Positions 22,230-33,575 of a stretch of 64,000 nucleotides of DNA are shown one piece after another (within the stretch, counting starts at the first letter, position 1; each line of letters starts with the position of its first letter). The notes beneath the pieces were generated by a model. It was not told the origin of the DNA, made no database searches, and was given only the letters and a program-made list of their open reading frames with translations. The stretch comes from Apoda limacodes. Taxonomy: Eukaryota > Arthropoda > Insecta > Lepidoptera > Limacodidae. The stretch is from contig OX291545.1 of assembly GCA_946406115.1 (NCBI GenBank), positions 1,178,001 through 1,242,000 on the forward strand. The letters run 5' to 3'. The translations under genes were made by a program, and so were the position numbers.

Positions 22230-22357
22230 TTTTTAAAAAGAGTAACTATCAAGTTCCTTACCGGATGGTTCTTGGTAGAAATCTAGCTTTCAAAAAATAG
22301 TATATAATAACTTTGACGATTCAAAAGTGTTTGTAAAAACCTAATTCGAATAAAAAG
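22207..22357 (+). mobile_element. LINE-B 3'-end fragment
   Basis: The fragment matches the 3' UTR of the nested element at 26174. Shared landmarks are AAAAGAGTAACTAT, a TTGCCGG-like block, GGTAGAAATC, and TTTGACGATTCAAAAGTG, ending near GAATAAAAAGACTTTT. Confidence 0.75.
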
Positions 22358-24227
22358 ACTTTTACATATTTCATAGAAAATAATGGCATAAAATTTTTGT
22401 CATATTTTGAATAACTACTATTAACTACTTAAAAAATCTCTGTGTTAACGTTTATTTACCAAATTTAACTCAATGTTTCATCCACAGAAGGAAACAACAC
22501 TTTTAGGTTAAGTTCTTTGACCATAATATTGAAATACTAGCAAATACCCGCGGCTCCGCAGGTGCTAACTTCTAGATTATAGACAGAAAGTTTGCTATAG
22601 AACGCTAAAGCCGTAATAGTTCATCTACGTGAAATAGTTTTTTCGGAATAAAAGATAGCCTTTGTACTTCTCCGTCCCTATGACAATCCCTGTACCACAA
22701 AATCAGCTCAATTGGGCTTCATAGCGACAAAATTTCACGAATATCTATCTATAGGTATTAATTAAGATTTTGGAATAAGGTTTATTTTTTTTTCAGAAAA
22801 GCGTGTTTCAATGTTCTCGAATATATAGGCTTAATCTAATTTGAAGTTTTCAGCTTCACTTTAATAACAAAAGTTTTAATTCTATTTACCACTTTTTTCG
22901 TTTCTTTAACAACGAATTAACTTTTATTTGTAATATCTAAGAACTTGGTAATTTTAGCTAAGTAAAGTTTAAAACTGTTATTTAAATAATTAAATTGTGA
23001 ATGTAATTAATTCGATGAGTAAAAAAATATATATATTACACATAAACTAAATTTATTTTATCTATAGAATTGATAAAATTAAGTTAATTAATCTTATATT
23101 AAATTAAACTTATCTTAATTGTATTTATTAAAAAAGTCCTAGTCCATGTGGTTAAGTGGCAAGAACGCTGGCTACATTACCTCAGAATTGCAATACTTAT
23201 CTTTTGAGAGAGAAATGAAACAGCCCTCTTGTCACACGTAGTGGCGACCAAACGAGGAGTAATTTTTTTTACAAATCGTTTGGCCGATGGGTACCCCATG
23301 AACCACCTACCTTATGTATATTACGTTTGTATTACATAATCGATACTAATATTATTAATGCAAAAGTAACTGTCTGTCTGTTAAAATAAAATATATAACA
23401 ATATAATATAACACATAATAAAATTTGGCATGGAAATAGTTTGAGTCCTGAGAAAGGACATAGGCTACTGGAAAACGTCATGGGAAGGACACAAACCATC
23501 TCCATGCCAAATTTAATCTTAATCGGTACAGCAGTTTAAGCGTGAAGAGGTAACAGACACACAGACAGTTACATTCGCATTTATACTATTACTATGGATT
23601 ATTAATATTTGCCAGCAAAATTAAAACATGACCACAAGATGAACACATAATCTTTAGTCATATTTAAATGAATAAAAAATGTTGCAAGTCAAGAAACATC
23701 GGATTTTTTACTTCTTTTGAAATTACTACGTTTACAGAAAGATTTAAAAAAAAAAAAATTTGTGCGGCGCGTCCTCAATCTCGGAAATTACGCACAAAGT
23801 AGAGGAATTTAGGAGCAAATGTACGAAATAAAATTTTGTTCGTGTCACCCGTAGCTGTGTGACATTATATTCAGAGGATCTCAGAGCAACATTACTAATG
23901 AAAGAATATGAAAAATAAAAAAAAGAATTGACAAGTTCTTAGAGAGAAAACGGATAAGCGCGAGTCAAAACCGCGCGCCGAGGGTTCCGAAGAAAGTTGT
24001 ATGTAAATAGTTCAAGACTTTTAAAGGTTTTTTCGAGTACGTGTCTTAAGTTTACCTTCAAAATCTATCTTAATAGTAAATTTCATCTTAATCGGATCAG
24101 CGGTTTAAGCGTGAAGAGGAAACAGACAGACTGACAAACACAGTTACTTTCGCATTTATAATATTAGTATGGTAGTATGAATGTCAAAATATGCGTATAA
24201 CTGCTAATGATAGGTATAACTTTTTAG
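22358..24227. repeat. Dispersed-repeat cluster, no genes
   Basis: Three fragments of one dispersed family lie here: 22540-22760 (CTAGCAAATACCCGCGGC...), 23345-23600 and 24040-24175. The latter two end with AGCGTGAAGAGG, AACAGAC, and CGCATTTATA(C/A)TATTA. Further copies lie near 31620-31755, 42855-43120, 57157-57350 and 60005-60235. A block at 23755-23845 is shared with 60988-61068. No coding frame is seen. Confidence 0.6.
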
Positions 24228-24560
24228 GGTTCCGTACCCAAAGGGTAAAAACAGGACCCTATTACTAAGACTCCGCTGTCTGTCTGTCCGTTTGTCACCA
24301 GGCTGTATCTTATGATGAAGAGGGCCCCCATTCAACAAACGTGATTTTCTTGCTTGTTTTTGCTCGATATTGGTAACGGCAACAGGTAGAAATTTGAAAT
24401 ATTCACAGAATATTTAGTTATATTTTCACTTTAAACACAAAAAATAAAATTAAAATAAAACAAATATTTAAGGGGGGCTCCCATACAACAAACTCGATTA
24501 TAGATAATGGTACGGTACCCTTCGTGCGCAAGCCCGACTCGCACTTGGCCGATTTTTCTT
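24228..24560 (-). repeat. Lepidopteran-type interspersed repeat, inverted and nearly complete
   Basis: All landmarks of the family at 13395 appear in mirror order, from AGGGTTCCGTACCCAAAGGG at the left to CGACTCGCACTTGGCCGA at the right. This gives a unit of about 330 bp. Confidence 0.8.
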
Positions 24561-25439
24561 TTTATTGCGTGTTGACTTGGAATCTTGTCTTTACAATAGG
24601 TCTAGGAACCGCAGATCAAAGTAGGTATACTTGATGTTAGATAAAACGTCATGTCTCTACGCGTTCCTGAGAAAAAGGGTTATGAGACAGATAGTAGTAG
24701 AGAAGCTGCTTCTAAGAGGGTGATATAGGCCAGAAAGCTAATTTCTGTAATTCTAACGATGTGTATGTAAATGCACTATAAATCATTAGATAATGTCATA
24801 TACATTACTATGATATATGTTATATACTTCTTAAGTAATTTATACCGTAATGACGCCTTGAAACTTTTAATTTTTTGAATGGAATTTAACGTTATTACCG
24901 TTTTGTAGTCACATTTATTGACTTTTTGCTACAACTTAGAGTCAGAAAGTAGTAGACACAGTAAAAGAAATAAACTGGAATCTTTGCCTTATTTGCCAGT
25001 CTGAAGATAGCGCAAATATCAGAAAAGCAACAGAAAATGGTATCCAGCGATATAAGGAGGCGTTTGCCTTGTGTAAACTTTACATTGATTTGTTTTAATA
25101 CAAGCTATTGGAAAACAAAAAGTACCAAGACTTTTGGTGATTTCAGAGACGTATTCTTACGAGCATTTAACTTAGGATTCCTATAAAATGGAATGTCGAA
25201 GTATTTTTGTCCTATTTGATCAGTATAATAGTATCAAATCTACAACACGTTCAAAACGAGGGCATTCAATAGATTCCATTGACAAGGACGTGGGATAGTT
25301 TCATTCACTCGGTTTCAAATAAAGCCAGCCTTGCATTGTTTATGTCCATAGGAATTACTAAGCAAGTCTTGAAGCTTGACGCCAATTACGTAACTACTGA
25401 CTTCTAAAGATTTTCCTGAAGCCAAAGTCGTGAGCACGT
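24561..25439. other. Non-coding
   Basis: No supported gene is present. The first 100 bp carry a diverged TTATTGCGTGTTGACTTGGA block related to the arms of the element at 5351, and an ACGCGTTCCTGAGAAAAAGGG scrap. Confidence 0.4.
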
Positions 25440-26173
25440 ACCCCCATCGAAATATTGACCACTTGCAATCCTATCATGAGGAAGCTGACACACGATATGT
25501 TCTTCATGGTAAAGATTGAAAAAATTTGGGATTTGAAAAGTTGATAGTGCACAGCTATGAAAGACCGGTGGTGTCTTCGCCCATAGTGCTAAAGAGAAAG
25601 CCGATCTACTTGATAGTCTCTTTGCCTCAAACTCGAATATGAACGACAAAGGTGCTGTACAAACTACTATTTCGTGGTGCGGTAAGACCATGCCGGAAAT
25701 CTCCATAACACAACGGGAGGTCCGGCAGTCATTGCTTTGTCTAAATGTATGTGAGTCGAGTGGGCCAGACACGGTATACCATCAGTGGTGCCCAAACAGC
25801 TCATGAGTTGTGTTCTGTACTCACGCGCCTCTTCGCGTTCTCCTACCACACTAGGCAATTTTCGTCTTTATGGAAGACTGCGAATGTGCACCCGGTACCC
25901 AAAAAGGGCGATAGATCCGAAGCACCCAATGACAGGCCAATCGCTATTACCTTTCTTCTCTCATACCTAGGTAGAAAAACACGACCTGGTCAGAGACCGG
26001 CAATATGGCTTTCGCCACGGTCGCTCGACTGATGACCTTCTAATGTATCTCACACACCGATGGGCACTAGCCATTGAGAGTCAGAGAGAAGCATTGGCAT
26101 GTAGCCTGGACACAGTAAAGGCGTTCGATCGGGCCTGGCACTGGGGTCATCTATCGAAGTTGCCATCTTACGG
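25440..26173 (+). pseudogene. LINE-A copy 2: linker and N-terminal RT region, broken
   Basis: This is the left half of a degenerate LINE-A interrupted by LINE-B. From about 25560 the frame reads AHSAKEKADLLDSLFASN and EISITQREVRQSLLCLN, the linker before RT. After shifts come the RT motifs PVPKKGDRSEAPNDRPIAIT, a YGFRHGRSTDDLLMYL equivalent, and SLDTVKAFDRAWHWG (motif A, with the A of IAKA changed to V). The last part matches 1-110 of the window at most bases. At least three frameshifts or stops were noted, so it is dead. Confidence 0.85.
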
Positions 26174-26676
26174 CAAATACTAGAAGTAAAAATAAGCTAT
26201 TGGTGCATGATACACGTCTACACAAAATAAGTAACTCTTTTATGGGGCAATGTATACACTTTTACAACAAAGTTCCCAATAAAATTCAAAATCTATCAAT
26301 AAGTAAATTTAAATCTTTTATCAAGCAGGTACTTTGTAAAAAGGCATACTATAATATTTCAGACTATGTAAATGATAAAAATCCTTGGGACTGATGATGC
26401 TCAATTACAGGATGCATAGGTAAACTAAATTAAAATGGAAATAACATAAAATTGTACGACTAAAATTTATTGTATTTTAGTTTATTTGTATTATTGATAG
26501 TGTTTTTAAAAGAGTAACTATAGTTTCTTGCCGGATTCTTCTCGGTAGAAATCAACAACATTGTGAACCGGCGGGAAGGTGGGAGGGTTCAAAAAATAAT
26601 ATTTTATAACTTTGACGATTCAAAAGTGATTGTAAAATTCTCTTTTGAATAAACCATTTTGACTTTGACTTTGACT
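26174..26676 (+). mobile_element. LINE-B insertion nested in LINE-A copy 2
   Basis: About 503 bp of foreign sequence interrupts LINE-A exactly where the intact copy reads TTACGGAGTG. TTACGG stands on both sides (26168-26173 and 26677-26682), which is a target-site duplication. The insert holds the last codons of an ORF, a 3' UTR with TTGCCGGATTCTTCTCGGTAG and GACGATTCAAAAGTG, and ends in TTTGACTTTGACTTTGAC repeats instead of a poly(A). It is strongly 5'-truncated. Confidence 0.88.
26176..26394 (+). CDS. LINE-B ORF2 C-terminal remnant
   Basis: The frame is open from the insertion edge to a TGA at 26392-26394, about 72 codons. The reading NTRSKNKLLVHDTRLHKI and then IHFYNKVPNKIQNLSISKFK is the familiar end of Jockey-like RT proteins, where a short Y/FNK(L/V)P block precedes a terminal helix. 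The true start is lost by 5' truncation. It is not expected to be functional. Confidence 0.7.
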   Translation, partial: NTRSKNKLLVHDTRLHKISNSFMGQCIHFYNKVPNKIQNLSISKFKSFIKQVLCKKAYYNISDYVNDKNPWD

Positions 26677-27471
26677 TTACGGAGTTAAGGGTTTGTGCAA
26701 ATGGGTGGCTAGCTTTTAATCCGGCAGACTCATACGTAGTAGTTGTCGGTAGTTGCTCTGATAGCATGGACAATGCTGGTTTTCCGCAAGGCTCTGTGCT
26801 GTCTCCTACCCTGTTTCTACTGCATATCAATGAAATGTTAATCAACAATACTATACAGATGACATCACTGGAGACACTTAATACAAATGCCGTGCAAACA
26901 TCTCTGGTTCCGATATGGAGAAAAAACGCGAAAAACTTGTGTCTCAAATCGAGACCACTCCGACCAAGGTCTCTGAATTGGGACGAAAAAACTTGGTGCA
27001 ATTCAACCCTAAGAAGACACAGGTCTACACGTTCACCGCTAAAAATCCCCATTGACTGTGGCCCCACGATTCCAGAAGACTCCCCTCTCCATCTCCAAAA
27101 GCATTGGGATCCTTGGTGATGACATTCTAGCGATGTTCTGATCTGAGATCATTTGCAAGACAAGGTGAAGCTGGCGTCCAAAAAACTTCGTGTACTCAAC
27201 AGAGCGAAGCAGTACTTCACTTCGGGGCTAAGGTTGCTGCTTTACAAGTCGCAAATCCGGCCCCATATGGAGTACTGCTTCCATCTCTTGGCGGGTGCAC
27301 CCGAATACCAGCTTGAATCTTTTGACTCGGTTCAACGACGGGCTGTGAGAATCGTCGACAGTCCCAAACTCACAAGCCATATCAAGCCCTTAAGACTGAG
27401 GAGAGACTTTGCCTCCCTGTGTGTGTTCTACCGCTTGTATAATTGGACGTGTTCTGAAAAATTGTTTGAAA
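26677..27471 (+). pseudogene. LINE-A copy 2: RT palm to thumb, broken, 3'-truncated
   Basis: This segment continues LINE-A after the nested insert, with GFPQGSVLSPTLFLLHIN (26773 on). The YADD region is deleted: the intact copy's CATTGCTATGCAGATGAC is reduced to ATACAGATGAC, removing the Tyr-Ala context. Frameshifts follow. From 27153 a clean frame reads QDKVKLASKKLRVLNRAKQY to a SLCVFYRLYN segment. Similarity to the copy at 27-1184 stops at about 27471, so the 3' end is missing. Confidence 0.87.
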
Positions 27472-29528
27472 TTTCGTACGTGTACGGACAAATCCGTACA
27501 TATGGCAACACTGTGCCATCATCTCTCAAAGATTTGCAGCTGATATCATGTTTGCATTGCATGGTTCAGTTTTTTTTTAACCAGTTCAATAACGAATCTC
27601 TAGATGACTTAAATGTCATATCAAATACATCCAATAGATATTTTGAATTTAGACAGATATGGTGGTGGTTAAATATTTCAGTTGTACTTTAGAAGTAAGA
27701 GCGCACCTACCTTTTACTGTCAATCCATAAATTGGGACATTCTCTTAGGGAACTTTTTAGGGGAATTGATATTTTAACTGTTCTTTGCCAATATATCTAC
27801 ATTTGTATAATGCAAAAATTGGCATTTATTTGCTTTATTATTTTATTTGTAATAAGGAATTGAAAAAATATAAAAAATAACTAGGTACAGAGTTTCGTCA
27901 TTCAAAATATTTGTAAATGTAAATAATGACATATTATTTTTTACCTTATATTTCATTCTTAATATTTAATTTATTTATATAATTGATTACAGAAATAAAT
28001 TATATTACTAATACGAAATAAGTCTTGTTACTAGTATCATTGAAATAATCTAGAAAATAAAACCTGAAAATAGGATAATGCGCAGCACTAGTCACGTTAC
28101 CCTTATGTATAAATTTAGTCACAGCTTTATCATTTCTCAACTTAGTCTTTTTAACTTAGTTTGCGTCAGGTCACGTGTCCTAATCGTGGAAATTCGTAAG
28201 ACGGAAACCGTAATGCCACGCCTATTATAATTTTTATTTTTAGTATTCGCGATTATGAGTAGTACAGGGAGGTTGGATATGGAATTTTAATTCTATGACA
28301 GATTGCGATGTCAAATATACTACGTCAAAAAAGTAAATAAACATTATTATTTCTTGACAATGTCAAAGACATGTCTTGTGACATATTTGAGTGTTAAGCG
28401 CGAATTTTTTTTATATAGCTGTATCATTCGCCTAATTTTTAGTAATACATTACTTTTAAATTTAATGTAATTTTATTCTTCAATTCAATAAAATAAAAAT
28501 AGTATTTTGTCAAAAAATCGCTTTTTTTTCTAAATATTTAATAAAGTATGGTATATACAGAAACCACTGGAAGATATGTTATGTTAAGCATTTTATCACC
28601 TATCATATGACACCTTATTTGTTGAAATCGGATAAGGGGCTATTGAGAAATTAACCAAACCCCGATAACCGGTTTTCGCATTTTTAATATATATTTTATA
28701 AACTAAGAATTAAGAAAATATCTATCTTAATTGAATTAAAGCCCAAAAATTTGGGTATGCCATCACCTTAAATTGATAACTCCACGCATTCCTGAGAAAA
28801 TAGGCTTGACAGACCGACAGACAGACAGACTACAAAAGTGGTCCTGCGTTTTTTCTATTGATCTACGGAACCCTAAAAATGTAGGAGTAGGCTGTGTGTG
28901 TTATAGGTGCCATATTTGCCAAATATACTTCAGGTTTTTATATGTTTTATTTGTAGGTTCGTAAGTTATGGAAGTGACAAAATCTATTTTTGCCAACACC
29001 TGTCACTTCCCTTTGTTTGTATTTGACCAAGGACGCCCTTACCGGCATAATATTTCAATCATTTATCTGTTGTCTTCAGATTTACACAGGTTGGCGGTTC
29101 AGCTTCCCAGGGCGAATATTAAGTGATCCTTGGGTTCGGGAACCCGTTCATCCTGCCGGCGGCCAGCGGTCAGCCGTTTCATCTGGTCTCCCTGACCTCC
29201 GTACCAGCATGACGCGTCTACGCTGGGCAATGACAGCCACAAGCACGGTCGGACCTCCGCTGTCCGCGCAGCGAATCCTCAGGAGCTCTGGCAACCTTAC
29301 TCACCGCCAGGAACACAACACTACTTAATGTTAGCGTCATTATGGCCACGGTTTTCTCTAAGATACTTCCCTAGTTCGGGCTGCTCATTCGAGCAAGTAC
29401 TCGCTATGCCCCGTTTTAATGATTCAGGTGAAGTACTTGCTGTGCCCTACCCTAATAATTTTTTTTTTCTGAACTGACTATGCAGTTGGCTGTTGCAGCC
29501 ATTATGCTTCACCGGGCTTTTAGGGGCG
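27472..29528. other. Non-coding, with repeat scraps and a GC-richer leader-like block
   Basis: 28745-28885 is a fragment of the lepidopteran-type repeat (TTCCTGAGAAAATAGGCTTG, GACAGACAGACAGAC, ACGGAACCCTAAAAA). From 29095 to 29528 the sequence is GC-richer, with a plus frame of 112 codons (28990-29328) showing no domain signature. It may be part of the same element as the GC-rich repeat that follows. Confidence 0.4.
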
Positions 29529-29933
29529 AGACTCTGAAGGAGCCTCAGCCCATACAGCGCCCAACACTCAAGGGCTCTCCGCGGGGGGAGCCTCGGCTTG
29601 GGTTGTCGCTCTCGGGGGCGTCCCTTCGACCGGCGTAAGTCTCGAACCCGAAGGTGAGTCAGCGTCAGGAAGGGAGTTCCCCGTTACGCGGGTGCCGTTG
29701 CGATTGAGTGTGGGCGAGAAGTGCCTCGGCACTCTTTGATGCCTCGTGTATCCTTGCGGGCGCCGACGATCCCGGAGACTTCGGCGTCGTGTTAGGGGGG
29801 AGGCCCTTTTAGAGGAGGTCGTATAGACTAATCTAGCTATCCGGACAGCGAGATCGTCATCTAGGGCCGTTAGTAGGTATGTGCCGAGGCCTCCTAACGA
29901 TATTTTTACGACCGTGCCGTAGCCGGTCAGGGG
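29529..29933. repeat. GC-rich interspersed repeat, copy 2
   Basis: This block is homologous to 15725-16073 (see there). It contains an extra segment around 29770-29865 that includes GGAGACTTCGGCGTCGTG and TCTAGCTATCCGGACAGCG. It begins just after TTTTAGGGGCG and ends in GTCAGGGG. Confidence 0.75.
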
Positions 29934-31940
29934 CCCTCATGTAGGGATGGGCATTTTCACAGGGAGGGTCGGCTCATAGCAGATTCTTTGCTTAAATAAG
30001 TTTCTGTTGTGTTCCAGATTTAAGTTGAGTTTAAATACTACAATAGTGTACTAAATGTAACTCAAGTTAGATTTAATTTAATTTAAATTAGAAAAAATCG
30101 ATAAAAATGATTTCCTTTAACCATAAACAGAGTTGGTTAATGTTTAATACAAATACATACAACAAAAAACAATGCCTATCATTTATTTTGACACTGCAAC
30201 GGAATGAGACTAATGTTAATATAAGTGCTATTCGTTATTAAAATAAGACAGCACGAGAGCTAAAATAATTAGCAGGTACGTTATTAAAAAAGAATTTATT
30301 TACGACCCTAAAGATGAAAAACTGGAAAAAATAGTTTATTAGTAGGTAGGTAAATAAAAGACTTTACTTACGACCCATAGTATAGCTTGTATATACAATA
30401 AAGGGGTAGTAATTGTCTTTGCCTAGATTTTACTGTGGAGAATCGCATGTAAAAATGATATGATAATAACTCTCTTAGCAATCCTGCTATCTATTTCATA
30501 ATTAGATCATTTCGTTAACGTCACTAGTCACCTGAAATAGGTACCATTATTATGAAATTAGTATTGCTGAAAGCAAATACAATTTAATAAATTAAAATCA
30601 AATTAAAATGTGCTTCCGCAGCATGTTTCAGATTAGAGCGCTTTAATTTAATTACATTTGCGTTTTAATAATCGCCTAACGTAGGCAAGTAAGCTGTTGC
30701 GGGAACGTAAGTAGGAAGTTTAGATTACCTTTCAGATTTAAAAACATAATTTACTGTTGCGTTTCTTATTAGTATTCAACCGTATTCAAGGAGGTACCTA
30801 TCTGTAAATTAAGATTGAGAAAAGAAAAGGACGACGCGATATGTACCTAAGTAGTGTGTGAGTAGTGCATCTACATTTTAACACACTGATATTTTAATTG
30901 CAATAGAATAAATATATTAACAGTTTATGATACTAAGGTGTTATTAAGAATGCTTTTAAAGTAGTAGGATGGTATTGTAAGTAACCACTCGACAAGTAAA
31001 TAATAACATGAAGAACATTTTATCGTGACTTTTACTTGTAGAAACTTATGCAATCTAGACCAAATTGATCCAAGAAATTTCCGGGAAGCGCCGCATCCTT
31101 GACGGGTTAGTTTTATCATCGGCAAGACCCCCCCCCCCTAGCCGGGCATGGGTTGGCAAATTTTCGGGATAATTTAATCATTTAAAAATGTACCTATTCC
31201 GATTGCCCGCATTTTTAACTGCTACTAAACTTCACCATCTTCCAACAGTCGTTCGTTTAACCTTCCACACGTAGAGAGGCAGTTCGTGAGTGTTTTGATG
31301 AGTTGGCGCGCCATTGCTTCAGTAGCGATTTTGTAAAGTCGCCACTACAGGTGCGTACAGATTATTTGCAGCACAAAATGCAATGCAGCACCAACGTATG
31401 TGGACACCTCAACAACGGCCATTCCCGGCAGTGTTCAGCGCGCACGTCATGGAACCGTTTCATTTTGAAGTAACTATATTGGTGTTTCAATTATTTAACC
31501 CACCTTAACAGTCAACTGTTCGGCCAACCTTTCTCGAGTAAAGAGTTCTTCAGTATTTGATGATTTAAGGTCGTGATGACACGCCATAACTTTATAAAAT
31601 AATAAATTATCAACTAGCATTTGCCCACGATTCAATATGCCCGAAATTTGGTTATAAAACCGATTCACTTGACGTTTTGAAGTAGCCTATGTCAGACAAA
31701 TAAAAAAAAACAAACAGAGTTACTTTTGCTTTTATGATATTAGTATGGATTACTTGTCCTAGAAAGAGCAGGTAAGAGCACTGCAGTATGGACGACGTAA
31801 AGACGAGACGAAGTTTCTTCAATCCTGCCCAACCTAAATGGACCCTCCTATCGGCTTCGTTTCAGTAATGATTTTTTACCCAACTGCACTATAGTATCAT
31901 TGTCAGAAAATTATAGGTGTGAAATTTATTCGCTGTTTAC
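29934..31940. other. Non-coding, AT-rich
   Basis: No gene is seen. A run of 11-12 C bases interrupts at 31127-31138. A copy of the dispersed family described at 22358 lies at 31615-31755. Confidence 0.45.
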
Positions 31941-32813
31941 ATTTTATTTATTTATTTATTATTAACATTATTACAGACTGACAGGAAACCCCAACGCGTC
32001 TATAATCAAGTAACATTAATTAACTATACATACTAACTTACTAAACAAAATTTACATGGAAACACAAGAAAAACATATTGTAGTAAACATATAAAACAAC
32101 AAAAAAGAAATAGGCACTAGTAACTAACTGCATGGTAACTTATAAATTAAGAAAGTTTTTTACATTTGATAAGAAAGAATTAAGATAAAATCAAGGGACA
32201 GTCAATATTCGAATTATTAATTATTTTTCGACAAGTGGAGGCGTGCTGCGGCAATGATTTGTGGCAACCTGTCTGCAAATAGGTCCACATCTTGGGAGGA
32301 AAGTGAGTTGAGGGGCATGAGCGTGCGCGCCTTTGGCGCATTTGCACTGGCTGCGGTGCGGGCTCCCGAGCCAGCCAGCAGTGGCCGCCGCCGACGCGGG
32401 CCACCATCCGCAGCCGTACCCCGCATCGCCCTACTGGGAACGTTTAGGCTGATATCAGCTAATGCTGATGGATTGTCTAGTTTATTATTAAAAAGTAGCC
32501 AATATTGGATAATTGCCTGTAGTTTCCTTCGCAGCTCCAAAGTGTCCAGCCCTATCATGCCCGTGACAAACAGTGAGGGATATAGACGTGGGTAGTACCC
32601 GTACTTCTTCTCATAGACGAATCTGCAAAATTTTTTGTGGATTTTTTCGATTATCGTCACATATTTACTCTCTCTAGGGTCCCAGATTAAAGCATTATAT
32701 TCGAGGCGACTTCTAACATAGGCATCGTACAATATAATAGCTGGTTTGGTGTCTTCAAACATATATGTTTGCCGCATTATGAATCCCAGTGTTTTGTTCG
32801 CCGTTTTTGTCAC
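31941..32813 (-). mobile_element. Truncated non-LTR retrotransposon (3' end)
   Basis: On the minus strand the RT C-terminal frame (32813-32217) is followed by about 275 bp of 3' UTR and a (TAAA)n-like tail (TTTATTTATTTATTTATT on the plus strand at 31945-31962). Sequence upstream of 32813 is unrelated, so it is 5'-truncated. Confidence 0.75.
32217..32813 (-). CDS. Non-LTR retrotransposon RT, C-terminal fragment
   Basis: This is a 198-codon frame without an internal stop. It opens with TANKTLGFIMRQT and a YDAYVRSRLEYNALIWDP segment, then IIEKIHKKFCRFVYEKKYGYYP. This is the post-palm region of Jockey/CR1-like RT proteins, in which a conserved VRS.LEY..I.W.P block precedes an I..IQ..F.R helix. 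The last ~75 residues are Ala/Arg-rich (RRRRPLLAGSGARTAA) and are compositionally unlike the rest. The catalytic domain is missing. The first codon marks the truncation point, not a true start. Confidence 0.8.
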   Translation of the reverse strand: MTKTANKTLGFIMRQTYMFEDTKPAIILYDAYVRSRLEYNALIWDPRESKYVTIIEKIHKKFCRFVYEKKYGYYPRLYPSLFVTGMIGLDTLELRRKLQAIIQYWLLFNNKLDNPSALADISLNVPSRAMRGTAADGGPRRRRPLLAGSGARTAASANAPKARTLMPLNSLSSQDVDLFADRLPQIIAAARLHLSKNN

Positions 32814-32815
32814 GT

Positions 32816-33009
32816 TTAAAAACTTATACCTTGTCCTTTCCAGTTACAAGACTTAAAGACATCAGTGCGATTGTAAACAGTTTCAAGGACATTCCCCGTT
32901 TCACTCCTTTTTGTGGCTAGATAGGTCGTGTGACTGTTTTGAAGAACTGATTTCGTTGTCGAATCACACAGACATCTCAAACACTTCGACGTATTGAGAT
33001 TTTCCCGTT
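32816..33009. other. Short spacer without supported genes
   Basis: The frames here have no recognisable domain. Confidence 0.3.
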
Positions 33010-33575
33010 TGTTCAACTAGTATTTCCAATTGGTTGTACGAACAAGGATTTTTTTCCCCGTGGACCAACTGAGGCTGAGTTTGGGGGGGTACGGCACCAT
33101 GCCACATCCAAACAGTGAGATAGACTATACAGTAGTCGTCTTCGGACATCAGCCCATGTGTCAAACCTCTGTGGACTATAAGGAAGTTGACTGGCAATAC
33201 GTCGGGTTTTTTCCGTTCGTCCAACTATTATGTCCAACTAGTTGGCACGAACAATATTTTCTTCCCCGAGGACCAGCTAAACAGTTGAACATTAGAAAAC
33301 CGAAATTTGCAGGGCCCGTCGTACAACTGCATGGCCAGTTGGACCACTGCCCCAAAATGATAGTATTAAAGATTTTAACCGACAGTAAAAAATGAGGTTC
33401 TCAAAGAGGTTTTCATGAAGGTTTTATGCTGAACTAAACATTATTCCTTTTTAACCGACTTCTAAAAGGATGAAAGTTGTTGCAGTTAAAAAAGTCAAGT
33501 GTGAGTCGAATGAGCGCACTGAGGGTTTAATACGGAATATAAATAACAAAGCTTTTAACCTATTCAGGTGGTTGA
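33010..33575. repeat. Unclassified interspersed repeat, copy 1
   Basis: 33213-33575 matches 48765-49115 in order. Shared landmarks are CGTCCAACTATTATGTCCAACT, a CAGTTGGACCACTGCCCC block, CGACTT..AAAAGATGGAAGTTGTTG-like sequence, and GGAATATAAATAACAAA. The segment at 33012-33080 (GGTTGTACGAACAAGG, CCGTGGACCAACT) is a second, partial copy of its first 60 bp, so there is an internal direct repeat. The 121-codon plus frame across it is fortuitous. Confidence 0.65.

Noticed and set aside
29529..29933. rRNA fragment, considered because of high GC
   Set aside because: No rRNA landmark was recognised, and a collinear second copy at 15725 marks it as an interspersed repeat.
32254..32595. 113-codon plus-strand frame
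   Set aside because: Antisense shadow of the RT C-terminal frame at 32217-32813.
33030..33395. 121-codon plus-strand frame
   Set aside because: It spans an interspersed repeat, has no domain, and the homologous copy at 48765 does not keep the frame.
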